Source of the DNA: Mycobacterium sp.
Lineage (GTDB): Bacteria > Actinomycetota > Actinomycetes > Mycobacteriales > Mycobacteriaceae
DNA: 5,714 nucleotides
Direction: 5' to 3'
NCBI GenBank assembly: GCA_019246375.1
Contig: JAFAQO010000447.1
Location: forward strand, 1 to 5,714
A program made the translations under genes and the position numbers. Under the pieces are notes generated by a model, which ran no database searches, had not been told where the DNA came from, and worked only from the letters and a program-made list of their open reading frames with translations. This document shows positions 1-5,714 of this stretch, piece after piece (within the stretch, counting starts at the first letter, position 1; every line of letters starts with the position of its first letter).

Positions 1-1450
1 CGGCCCACAGATCCGCGTCGGGTGGCGGCCAGAGCCGCAACCAACGATAAGCCGCCGCCGCGATCAAGTGGTCGTCTGCGGGCGCTGTCGCGAGAAAGCC
101 GCCCGCGCGGCGGTCCAGCAGCCCAGTGTCCAGTCGACCGGCGGCCACGTCGGAATCGGCCAGCAAGAACCGGGCGAACTCGATGTTGGTGACGACGCCA
201 AGCACAGCGGTATCGGCCAATGCCTTGTCGAGCGCCCGCAGCGCGGCCGGCCGGTCCGCGCCGTGTGCGATGACCTTGGCCAGCATCGGGTCGTATTCAC
301 TACCGACGGCCATTCCCGCGCAAAGGCCCGAATCAATCCGCACCCCAGGGCCCTTGGGTTCGACGACCTCCAGCACGTCGCCGCCGGTCGGCAAGAAGCC
401 GCGGGCGGGATCCTCGGCGTACACCCGCGCCTCGACCGCATGACCGTGCAGCGCGATGTCGGTCTGAGCGGCGGTCAGCTTCTCCCCCGCGGCGATGCGG
501 ACCTGCCACTCAACAAGGTCCCAGCCCGTCACCATCTCGGTGACCGGGTGTTCCACCTGTAGCCGGGTGTTCATCTCCATAAAGAAAAACTCGTCGGGCC
601 GGTCGGCGGACACGATGAACTCCACTGTGCCGGCGCCGACGTAGTCGACACTGCGCGCGGTGTCGCAGGCCGCGGCTCCGATGCGCGCGCGCGTCGCGGA
701 GTCGAGCAGCGGCGAAGGCGCCTCTTCAATCACCTTTTGGTGCCGCCGCTGCAGGCTGCACTCACGCTCACCGAGGTGCACCACATTGCCGTAGGCATCG
801 GCCAGCACCTGCACTTCGATGTGCCTGGGGCGCAGCACGAATCGCTCGAGGAACAGCGTGTCGTCGCCGAACGCGGCGGCCGACTCGCGGCGCGCACCGG
901 CCAGGGCCGCGGGCAGGTCGGCGGGCCGCTCGACCATGCGCATTCCCTTGCCTCCTCCGCCGGCCGACGGCTTGACCAGCACCGGATAGCCGATCTGCTC
1001 GGCGGCGTCGAGCAGATCGGCGTCGGTGAGCCCCGGGCGCGCGATGCCGGGCACCACCGGTACGCCGAACGCCGACACGGTGGACTTCGCAGCGATCTTG
1101 TCGCCCATGGTTTGAATGGCAGCCACGGGCGGCCCGATGAAGGCCACCCCCGCCGCAGCCAGCGAGGCCGCGAAATCCGCGTTCTCCGAGAGGAATCCGT
1201 ATCCGGGATGCACCGCCTGAGCTCCGGTGCGCACCGCGGCACCGACGACCGCGCCGATGTTCAGGTAGCTGGCGCGCGCCGGGGCAGGGCCGATCGCGAC
1301 CGCCAGATCCGCCTCGGCGACGTGACGCGCGGTTGCGTCGGCGTCGCTGTAGACGGCCACCGACCGGATGCCCATATCCCTCAACGTGCGGATCACCCGG
1401 ACGGCGATCTCACCCCGGTTGGCGACGAGAACGGTGTCGAAAGAAACCAT
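1..1450 (-). CDS. accA1: Acyl-CoA carboxylase alpha subunit (biotin carboxylase part), 3-methylcrotonyl-CoA type; C-terminus outside window
   Basis: I translated the minus strand from the ATG at 1450 by hand: 483 residues in one uninterrupted frame to the window edge. This subunit uses ATP and bicarbonate to carboxylate biotin for transfer to 3-methylcrotonyl-CoA in cytoplasmic leucine catabolism. The N-terminal biotin-carboxylase domain starts [10 protein letters not shown] at residues 7-16. The ATP-grasp segment has Lys160 and the glycine loop [10 protein letters not shown] (160-169). The active-site stretch [12 protein letters not shown] (234-245) is followed by [12 protein letters not shown] (291-302) and Arg342 in EARVYAED; these correspond to the catalytic residues of E. 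coli AccC. The family is about 650 residues, so roughly 170 are missing, including the AMKM-type biotinylation site. The accD1 stop lies 8 nt upstream. No good Shine-Dalgarno is visible, suggesting translational coupling. An in-frame GTG at 1462-1460 overlaps that stop as GTGA and is an alternative start. Substrate class is inferred from its partner. Confidence 0.95.
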   Translation of the reverse strand, partial: MVSFDTVLVANRGEIAVRVIRTLRDMGIRSVAVYSDADATARHVAEADLAVAIGPAPARASYLNIGAVVGAAVRTGAQAVHPGYGFLSENADFAASLAAAGVAFIGPPVAAIQTMGDKIAAKSTVSAFGVPVVPGIARPGLTDADLLDAAEQIGYPVLVKPSAGGGGKGMRMVERPADLPAALAGARRESAAAFGDDTLFLERFVLRPRHIEVQVLADAYGNVVHLGERECSLQRRHQKVIEEAPSPLLDSATRARIGAAACDTARSVDYVGAGTVEFIVSADRPDEFFFMEMNTRLQVEHPVTEMVTGWDLVEWQVRIAAGEKLTAAQTDIALHGHAVEARVYAEDPARGFLPTGGDVLEVVEPKGPGVRIDSGLCAGMAVGSEYDPMLAKVIAHGADRPAALRALDKALADTAVLGVVTNIEFARFLLADSDVAAGRLDTGLLDRRAGGFLATAPADDHLIAAAAYRWLRLWPPPDADLWA

Positions 1451-1458
1451 TTGCGCAC

Positions 1459-3033
1459 TCACATCCGGAACACACCGTATGAGACCGGCTCCACCGGCGC
1501 ATTCGCCACCACCGAAAGCGCAAGTCCGACAACGGTTCTCGTATCGGCAGGATCGATCACACCGTCATCCCAGAGCCGGGCGGTCGAATAGTAGGGGTTG
1601 CCCTGGTGTTCGTATTGTGCGCGGATTGGTGCCTTGAACTCGTCTTGCTCTCGGGCAGACCACGGGTTTCCCACGCTTTCGAGGGCCTCCCCGCGCACGG
1701 TGGCCAGCACCGACGCAGCTTGCTCACCGCCCATGACCGAGATCCGGGCATTCGGCCACATCCACAGGAAGCGAGGAGAATAGGCACGTCCGCACATCGA
1801 GTAGTTGCCCGCACCGTAAGATCCGCCGATGACGACGGTCAGCTTCGGTACCCGTGCACAAGCCACCGCGGTCACCATCTTTGCGCCGTGTTTGGCGATG
1901 CCGCCTGCCTCGTAGTCGCGACCCACCATGAAACCCGTGATGTTCTGCAGGAACAGCAACGGCACCATCCGTTTGTCGCAGAGCTCGATGAAATGCGCTC
2001 CCTTGAGCGCCGATTCGGAGAACAAAACCCCGTTGTTGGCGACAATGCCGACCGGGTGGCCGTGGATCCGGGCGAATCCGGTGACCAGCGTGCTGCCGTA
2101 ATCCGCCTTGAACTCCTGGAATACTCCGCCATCGACAAGACGAGTGACGACGTCGTGCACGTCATACGGAATCCGTGCGTCGACCGGAACCACCTCGTAG
2201 AGTTCGGCTTGGTCGGCGATCGGCGCAGAGGTCGGCACGACATCCCATACCCGCGATTGACGGGGACCCAGCGTGGAAACGATTCGCCGGACGATGCGCA
2301 GTGCATCGCGATCGTCATGTGCAAGGTGATCGGTGACCCCAGAGGTCTTGGAGTGCAGGTCTCCCCCGCCGAGCTCCTCGGCAGTCACCACCTCCCCGGT
2401 GGCGGCCTTCACCAGCGGGGGGCCGCCGAGAAAGATGGTGCCTTGGTTGCGGACGATCACCGCCTCATCGCTCATCGCCGGAACGTAAGCGCCACCCGCA
2501 GTGCATGATCCGAGCACCGCCGCAATCTGCGGGATGCCCTCCGCGCTGAGCTTGGCCTGGTTGTAGAAAATCCGCCCGAAGTGTTCGCGGTCTGGGAACA
2601 CCTCGTCTTGACGAGGCAGGAAGGCGCCGCCGGAGTCGACGAGATAAATGCAGGGCAACCGGTTCTGGCCGGCGATTTCCTGTGCCCGCAAGTGCTTTTT
2701 GACGGTAATCGGGTAGTAGGTACCGCCTTTGACGGTGGCGTCGTTGGCCACGATCATGCATTCACGGCCGGAGACCCGGCCGATACCGGTGATGATGCCC
2801 GCGGCCGGGCACTCGTCGTTGTACATGCCGTCCGCGGCCAGCGGGGCCACTTCGAGGAATGGACTGCCCGGATCGAGCAGCCCGTTCACACGGTCGCGCG
2901 GCAGCAACTTGCCGCGACCCACGTGACGCTCGCGGGCGCGGTCCGGGCCGCCCAAAGCCGCCGCGGACAGCTTGTCGCGCAGCTGCGATACCAGCGCACG
3001 GTGCGCCTCGCGGTTCGCTGCCGGAGAGGTCAT
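1459..3033 (-). CDS. accD1: Acyl-CoA carboxylase beta subunit (carboxyltransferase), 3-methylcrotonyl-CoA type
   Basis: This 524-residue protein has the full length of the family (M. tuberculosis AccD1 is about 529). It transfers the carboxyl group from biotin on AccA1 to 3-methylcrotonyl-CoA, giving 3-methylglutaconyl-CoA. Two crotonase-fold carboxyltransferase halves are visible, roughly residues 30-260 and 270-510. Oxyanion-hole loops are GSCTAGGAY (175-183) and [13 protein letters not shown] (403-415). The stretches [17 protein letters not shown] (132-148) and QNITGFMVG (363-371) are characteristic of methylcrotonyl-CoA carboxylase beta chains; propionyl-CoA carboxylases have a DVPGF-like sequence at the second site. 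The start is fixed: upstream in frame there is a TAA at 3057-3055 and no other start codon. The ribosome-binding site is weak (GGCGGG) and lies inside a palindrome. It is first gene of an operon with accA1, divergent from the TetR gene 82 bp away, with which it shares an operator. Family assignment is firm; substrate is from family knowledge. Confidence 0.97.
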   Translation of the reverse strand: MTSPAANREAHRALVSQLRDKLSAAALGGPDRARERHVGRGKLLPRDRVNGLLDPGSPFLEVAPLAADGMYNDECPAAGIITGIGRVSGRECMIVANDATVKGGTYYPITVKKHLRAQEIAGQNRLPCIYLVDSGGAFLPRQDEVFPDREHFGRIFYNQAKLSAEGIPQIAAVLGSCTAGGAYVPAMSDEAVIVRNQGTIFLGGPPLVKAATGEVVTAEELGGGDLHSKTSGVTDHLAHDDRDALRIVRRIVSTLGPRQSRVWDVVPTSAPIADQAELYEVVPVDARIPYDVHDVVTRLVDGGVFQEFKADYGSTLVTGFARIHGHPVGIVANNGVLFSESALKGAHFIELCDKRMVPLLFLQNITGFMVGRDYEAGGIAKHGAKMVTAVACARVPKLTVVIGGSYGAGNYSMCGRAYSPRFLWMWPNARISVMGGEQAASVLATVRGEALESVGNPWSAREQDEFKAPIRAQYEHQGNPYYSTARLWDDGVIDPADTRTVVGLALSVVANAPVEPVSYGVFRM

Positions 3034-3034
3034 C

Positions 3035-3048
3035 TTTGGCCCGCCAAA
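3035..3048. promoter_or_regulatory. 14-bp palindrome over the accD1 ribosome-binding region
   Basis: TTTGGC (3035-3040) and GCCAAA (3043-3048) are perfect inverted arms separated by CC. The element ends two bases before the accD1 start codon and covers the place where its ribosome-binding site must lie. It is separate from the larger operator beginning at 3050. It could be a binding site for a second regulator or a small mRNA structure limiting accD1 translation; a six-bp stem with a two-base spacer would have to open its innermost pairs. The symmetry is seen; the function is inference. Confidence 0.45.
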
Positions 3049-3049
3049 T

Positions 3050-3098
3050 TTCGGTTAATGACGACTAACTCGTGCTATGTTAGTGGGCATTAACCGAA
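3050..3098. promoter_or_regulatory. Nested double-palindrome operator of the TetR regulator in the divergent accD1/tetR promoter region
   Basis: Outer arms TTCGGTTAATG (3050-3060) and CATTAACCGAA (3088-3098) are perfect inverted repeats. Inner arms ACTAAC (3064-3069) and GTTAGT (3079-3084) are also perfect and share the same centre, base 3074. Read differently, there are two 16-bp boxes of form GTTART-N4-AYTAAC: 3054-3069 (GTTAATGACGACTAAC) and 3079-3094 (GTTAGTGGGCATTAAC). One is the reverse complement of the other at 14 of 16 positions. The starts are 25 bp apart. Short dyads in a divergent region next to a tetR gene are the usual operator arrangement for this family. Binding by the adjacent regulator, probably two dimers, is inferred. 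The boxes cover the predicted -10 and start regions of both genes, so occupancy should repress both. Confidence 0.8.
3073..3081 (+). promoter_or_regulatory. Predicted extended -10 promoter of the tetR gene
   Basis: TGCTATGTT (3073-3081) is an extended -10 element: TG, one base, then TATGTT. No convincing -35 is seen at the right spacing, which extended -10 promoters can tolerate. Transcription would begin near 3088, leaving about 28 nt to the ATG at 3116. The -10 hexamer shares ATGTT with the opposite-strand -10 of accD1, so the two polymerases cannot occupy both promoters together. Confidence 0.45.
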
Positions 3099-3105
3099 GT
3101 GTCCA
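3077..3105 (-). promoter_or_regulatory. Predicted accD1-accA1 promoter
   Basis: On the minus strand, TGGACA (3105-3100) matches the TTGACA -35 consensus at five of six positions. It is followed by exactly 17 nt and then TAACAT (3082-3077), which fits the mycobacterial TANNNT -10. Transcription would start near 3070, leaving a leader of about 37 nt before the accD1 ATG. One operator box lies between and over the -35/-10 spacer, and the other lies just downstream of the start. Pattern match only, but the geometry is ideal. Confidence 0.6.
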
Positions 3106-3110
3106 GGAGG
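3105..3110 (+). promoter_or_regulatory. Shine-Dalgarno of the tetR gene, deciding the start
   Basis: AGGAGG lies five bases before the ATG at 3116, the strongest ribosome-binding site in the window. It argues against the in-frame ATG at 3077, which sits inside the operator and the predicted -10 and has no such site. Confidence 0.8.
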
Positions 3111-3115
3111 CCGTC

Positions 3116-3754
3116 ATGGCAGCGTCAGCTCCGGCCGGTCGCATCGAGGCGCCGAATCGCCGCAGTCGGCTGAAGTCGGACCGGCGGATGCAATTGCTGG
3201 CGGCGGCCGAGCGACTGTTCGCCGAGCGCGGCTTTCAAGCGGTGCGGCTGGAGGATATCGGTGCCGCCGCCGGTGTCAGCGGTCCGGCGATTTACCGGCA
3301 CTTCCCGAACAAAGAATCGCTGTTGGTCGAGCTGCTCGTGGGCATCAGCACCCGGCTACTTGCCGGTGCGCGCGATGTCACATCGGGAAGCTCTGATGCG
3401 GCAGCGGCGCTGGACGGCCTCATCGATTTTCACCTCGACTTTGCGCTGGGGGAACCGGACCTCATCCGCATCCAGGACCGCGACCTCGCGCATCTGCCCG
3501 CGGCGGCCCAACGCCAGGTGCGCCGGGCGCAACGGCAATATGTGGAGGTTTGGGTAGGCGTGCTGCGGGAGGTGAATCCCGAGCTGGCCGAGGCCGATGC
3601 GCGGCTGATGGCGCACGCCGTATTCGGTTTGCTCAACTCCACACCGCACAGCATGAAGCCCGCCGACACCCGGCCCGCGGGCATGGTGCGTTCCCGCGCT
3701 GTCATGCGGGCGATGACAGTCGCCGCGCTGCGAGGCGGCAATCACCGCCGGTAG
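3116..3754 (+). CDS. bkaR: TetR-family transcriptional repressor, BkaR type (Rv2506 equivalent)
   Basis: A 212-residue cytoplasmic DNA-binding protein, normal TetR length (M. tuberculosis Rv2506 is about 215). The N-terminal DNA-binding domain spans about residues 22-70. It contains AAERLFAERGF (30-40), then the helix-turn-helix LEDIGAAAGVSGPAIYRHF (45-63) and the typical NKESLLVELL continuation. The remainder is the helical ligand-binding and dimerisation domain, whose ligand cannot be read from sequence. The basic tail before the domain (RRSRLKSDRR, 15-24) may add DNA contacts. The ATG at 3116 is chosen for its AGGAGG site; the ATG at 3077 would add 13 residues encoded by operator DNA. Divergence from accD1 with a shared operator points to autoregulation and control of the carboxylase operon. 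Known: the mycobacterial orthologue BkaR represses a branched-chain keto-acid operon. Inference: the inducer is a leucine-pathway acyl-CoA or acid. Confidence is high for the family and fair for the name. Confidence 0.93.
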   Translation: MAASAPAGRIEAPNRRSRLKSDRRMQLLAAAERLFAERGFQAVRLEDIGAAAGVSGPAIYRHFPNKESLLVELLVGISTRLLAGARDVTSGSSDAAAALDGLIDFHLDFALGEPDLIRIQDRDLAHLPAAAQRQVRRAQRQYVEVWVGVLREVNPELAEADARLMAHAVFGLLNSTPHSMKPADTRPAGMVRSRAVMRAMTVAALRGGNHRR

Positions 3755-3820
3755 GGATCGCCCGCTCGCCGGCCGCCAGGGCCGAAATGCATAACACCGT
3801 GCCGATCTCAGCCGCGCGGG

Positions 3821-3826
3821 TACCCT
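3821..3826 (+). promoter_or_regulatory. Candidate -10 element upstream of the proline-rich membrane protein gene
   Basis: TACCCT fits TANNNT and sits within the 8-bp palindrome GGGTACCC (3818-3825). Transcription would begin about 3833-3834, giving a leader of only about 11 nt for the gene at 3845. No -35 is evident. The 90-bp gap after tetR holds no convincing terminator, so read-through from tetR is also possible. Confidence 0.3.
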
Positions 3827-3833
3827 GCAAGCC

Positions 3834-3848
3834 ATGAGGTGGGCATGA
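3834..3848 (+). other. Possible four-codon upstream ORF (MRWA) overlapping the next start codon
   Basis: ATGAGGTGGGCATGA is a complete tiny ORF whose stop overlaps the ATG at 3845 as ATGA. If transcription starts at 3834 it would be leaderless, a frequent mode in mycobacteria. Its GAGG also serves as the only ribosome-binding sequence of the downstream gene. Such a short ORF may be chance; only the sequence arrangement is certain. Confidence 0.25.
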
Positions 3849-4669
3849 CCGATCCAGGAGCAGGCGAGTCCGACCAGGCTCGACAGAGTTCCGAACCGAC
3901 CCAGCCGCAGGGCAACCATTATCAGCCGTATACCGATCCGGCTTACAGCTGGCAACTGCCGTACTCGCCCGGGTATGGATCGGCCGGTCCGACTCCGCCG
4001 TTGAAGCAATTGAATCCGACCCAACGGTTGCCGCAGTACTGGCTGGAGGGTCAGCAGCAGCCGGAATGGCAACACCGCCAACCTTTGCTAGGTGAACCCC
4101 CGCAAGGCGGGACGTCGCCGCAGGGCGGGACGTCGCCGCCAGACCGATCGAAGCCGCCACGTTGGTTATGGATTGTCGCAATCGCGGCCGTGGTGCTGGT
4201 GATTGGGCTCGTCGTCGCACTGGTCATCGCCAACGGCTCGGCCAAGAAGGAGACCGCGGTTCCGCCGTTGCCCGCGATGCCGAATTCGAAGGCCCCGGCG
4301 TCGACCACCACTACCTCGCCGTCGCCCGCGCCGACCACCAGTACCCCGCCGACAACCACCACCTCACCGCCCAGCGCAACTACGCAGCCTCCCAACGCCG
4401 GCGCAGCAGAGACCGTTGTCTATAACGTCACCGGGGAAGGTCGGGCGATCAGCATCAGCTACGTGGACAACGACGGCGTCATGCAGATCGAGTTCAATGT
4501 GGCGCTGCCTTGGAGCAAGGAAGTCAGCCTGCCCAGATCGGGGAAAAACCGGGCCAACGTAGCGATCGTCAACATCGGCCACGACGTCACCTGCTCGCTG
4601 ACGGTGGACGGAGTTCTAGGCCGCCAGCGCACCGGCATGGGTTTGACGGTCTGCGAGGCGCCAAGCTAA
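3845..4669 (+). CDS. Proline-rich single-pass membrane protein with MmpS-like extracytoplasmic domain (Rv2507 equivalent)
   Basis: A 274-residue protein (Rv2507 is about 273). Residues 1-106 are polar and rich in Pro, Gln, Gly and Tyr, with no recognisable domain, and probably cytoplasmic. One membrane helix spans about 107-129 (WLWIVAIAAVVLVIGLVVAL), with basic residues on its N-terminal side. A Thr/Pro/Ser linker (about 154-183) follows, a likely O-mannosylated or wall-spanning tether. The C-terminal domain (about 190-270) shows the order YNVTGEG, ISYVD, LPWSKEV, then CSLTVDGV and a final Cys. This is the pattern of mycobacterial MmpS proteins, and Cys250 and Cys270 could pair in a disulfide. 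No MmpL gene is adjacent in the window. The start is ATG 3845, with GAGG 7 to 10 bases upstream; GTG at 3839 is an alternative adding two residues. Function is unknown. Membrane topology is well supported, the MmpS relation moderately. Confidence 0.9.
   Translation: MTDPGAGESDQARQSSEPTQPQGNHYQPYTDPAYSWQLPYSPGYGSAGPTPPLKQLNPTQRLPQYWLEGQQQPEWQHRQPLLGEPPQGGTSPQGGTSPPDRSKPPRWLWIVAIAAVVLVIGLVVALVIANGSAKKETAVPPLPAMPNSKAPASTTTTSPSPAPTTSTPPTTTTSPPSATTQPPNAGAAETVVYNVTGEGRAISISYVDNDGVMQIEFNVALPWSKEVSLPRSGKNRANVAIVNIGHDVTCSLTVDGVLGRQRTGMGLTVCEAPS
4100..4135 (+). repeat. Two tandem 18-bp repeats inside the proline-rich gene
   Basis: Units 4100-4117 and 4118-4135 differ at one base (A at 4105, G at 4123). 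They are in frame and encode PQGGTS twice (residues 86-97), followed by a partial third start CCG. This is a small site for copy-number change within the disordered N-terminal region. Confidence 0.85.
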
Positions 4670-5714
4670 GGCTGGTGGTGCGCGGCACCGTGGCGAGGGG
4701 CGCGGACCACCAGCATGGCCAGCAGCCCTATCGTTAGGACCACGACCAATCCCCCCATGCCGGCACGGACGCTGCGGAACGCGTCGACGAAGACGGAGAA
4801 CAGCCACGGTGCCAAAAACGACACCGCGCGGCCCGTCATTGTGTACAGGCCGAAGGCCACGCCTTCCTTACCGTCCCTTGACATCCGCAACAGCAGGGTG
4901 CGCGCCGACGACTGCGACGGCCCGACGAACAGACACAGCAGCAGTCCACAGATCCAGAAGGCACGGGCACCGGATAACGCCATCAACGTCAGGCCCAGGG
5001 CGACGATCGCCGTCAGTGAACCCACGATGACCGGCTTCGAGCCCACCCGGTCGTCGAACAGTCCGCCCAGCACCGCCCCGCATGCCGCCACCACGCTCGC
5101 GCTCACCCCGAAGATCAGCACCTCGGCCTGGGAGATGCCGTACACGTTGACACCGAGTACGGCGCCGAAGGTGAAGACACCGGCCAGTCCGTCCCGGAAG
5201 ACCGCGCTGGCCAGCAGGAAAAAGACGAGGTTGTGGTCCCGGCGCCACTCCGCAGTCAGGTCCGACCACAGTCTGCGGTAGCCGCCCAGTAAACCCGTGG
5301 CCGGGTGTGACGGCTCGGCAACTGTGGGCAGCCGGTGTGCGGTCAACAGCAACGGCAACGCGAACACCGCGAACCAGGCCGCTGCCAGCAGCATCGCGGC
5401 CCGGATGTTGAGACCGTCGTGAGTGGACAGGTGCAGTAACCCGCGAGTGGCGCCCTTTCCCGAGACGAAACCGAGGTAGATCACCAGCAGCAGCACGACG
5501 CTGCCGGCATAGCCGGCGGCCCAGCCGAATCCGGATATCCGGCCCGACGTCGCCGGCGTCGAGAGCTGCCGCAGCATCGCGTTGTAGGGCACGCTGGCCA
5601 GATCGGTGCAGGCCGCGGTCACCGCGAGCAGTGCCAGACCCGGCCACAGATAGTCAGGGTCGTCGCGAATCAGGCTCATTGCGTTGGTCATTGCCACCGC
5701 GAGAGCGGTCAATA
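4666..5714 (-). CDS. Multi-pass transporter, Atg22/UMF1-like major facilitator (Rv2508c equivalent); N-terminus outside window
   Basis: 348 residues are visible and the frame is open to the right edge. The first full codon (5712-5710) is TTG but reads as the middle of a membrane helix, so the true start lies outside. Rv2508c is about 445 residues, implying roughly 100 missing. About nine hydrophobic segments can be placed on the visible part (near 22-38, 64-82, 104-124, 161-183, 196-218, 226-246, 250-266, 286-308, 317-336). Diagnostic stretches are PYNAMLRQL (42-50), SGFGWAAGYAGS (60-71), GGLFDDRVGSKP (216-227, a major facilitator motif A) and GPSQSSARTLLLRM (264-277). This combination fits the Atg22/UMF1 group, some members of which export amino acids from fungal vacuoles. 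Substrate here is unknown; amino-acid export is speculation. The stop TAG (4668-4666) overlaps the convergent gene's TAA by 4 bp of shared DNA. Confidence 0.9.
   Translation of the reverse strand, partial: LTALAVAMTNAMSLIRDDPDYLWPGLALLAVTAACTDLASVPYNAMLRQLSTPATSGRISGFGWAAGYAGSVVLLLVIYLGFVSGKGATRGLLHLSTHDGLNIRAAMLLAAAWFAVFALPLLLTAHRLPTVAEPSHPATGLLGGYRRLWSDLTAEWRRDHNLVFFLLASAVFRDGLAGVFTFGAVLGVNVYGISQAEVLIFGVSASVVAACGAVLGGLFDDRVGSKPVIVGSLTAIVALGLTLMALSGARAFWICGLLLCLFVGPSQSSARTLLLRMSRDGKEGVAFGLYTMTGRAVSFLAPWLFSVFVDAFRSVRAGMGGLVVVLTIGLLAMLVVRAPRHGAAHHQP

Noticed and set aside
68..562. Plus-strand open frames of over 100 codons, here and at 737-1591 and 1606-2508
   Set aside because: They lie antisense to accA1 and accD1, whose motifs are intact and continuous. 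Their translations look like composition-driven Arg/Gly/His-rich shadows typical of high-GC DNA.
3077..3115. N-terminal extension of the TetR protein from the ATG at 3077
   Set aside because: That ATG lies in the predicted -10 and the operator and has no ribosome-binding site; AGGAGG points to 3116.
3755..3833. Terminator or small RNA between tetR and the next gene
   Set aside because: GC-rich with short local symmetry (GCCGGC, GGGTACCC) but no stem long enough and no T-run; nothing beyond a possible -10 is supportable.
4677..4689. Hairpin GGTGC-GCG-GCACC as terminator for the convergent pair
   Set aside because: The stem is only 5 bp, there is no T-run on either side, and it lies inside the transporter coding region.
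5710..5712. TTG as the start codon of the transporter
   Set aside because: It is the first codon after the window edge, has no visible upstream region, and would begin the protein after about 100 expected residues and several membrane helices.
1..5714. Mobile elements, phage genes, CRISPR or defence system
   Set aside because: No transposase, integrase, terminal inverted repeats, spaced repeats or defence domains are visible; gene content is core mycobacterial.

Overview
The window comes from a high-GC actinobacterium, almost certainly a mycobacterium. The gene order and protein sequences match, from memory and without a search, the Mycobacterium tuberculosis neighbourhood Rv2501c-Rv2502c / Rv2506-Rv2507-Rv2508c. 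No mobile element, RNA gene or CRISPR array was seen. Nearly all of the DNA is coding; the only gaps are about 80 to 90 bp and both carry regulatory structure.

Left part, minus strand (1-3033): accD1 followed by accA1. They encode the carboxyltransferase (beta) and biotin carboxylase (alpha) subunits of an acyl-CoA carboxylase of the 3-methylcrotonyl-CoA carboxylase type, a step of leucine breakdown. accA1 runs off the left edge before its biotin-carrier domain.

Middle (3034-3754): a short divergent control region, then a TetR-family regulator on the plus strand (bkaR-type, Rv2506 equivalent). The control region is the most striking piece of DNA here. Two near-identical 16-bp palindromic boxes face each other around one centre at 3074, giving a 49-bp hierarchical palindrome. 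It overlaps two predicted promoters that share the same -10 core. The simplest reading is that the TetR protein represses both itself and the carboxylase operon. In M. tuberculosis three genes (scoB, scoA, fadD35) lie between accD1 and the regulator; here they are absent and the pair is directly divergent.

Right part (3755-5714): a plus-strand, single-pass, proline-rich membrane protein (Rv2507 type) whose C-terminal extracytoplasmic domain resembles the MmpS family. A convergent minus-strand multi-pass transporter of the Atg22/UMF1-like major facilitator group (Rv2508c type) follows and is cut off at the right edge. The two genes overlap tail to tail by 4 bp at their stop codons. Their relation to leucine catabolism is not evident; they may simply be conserved neighbours.

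I did not find an unmistakably new system. The best leads are the nested operator, a second palindrome on the accD1 ribosome-binding region, the MmpS-like domain on an orphan proline-rich protein, and a possible four-codon upstream ORF overlapping that gene's start.
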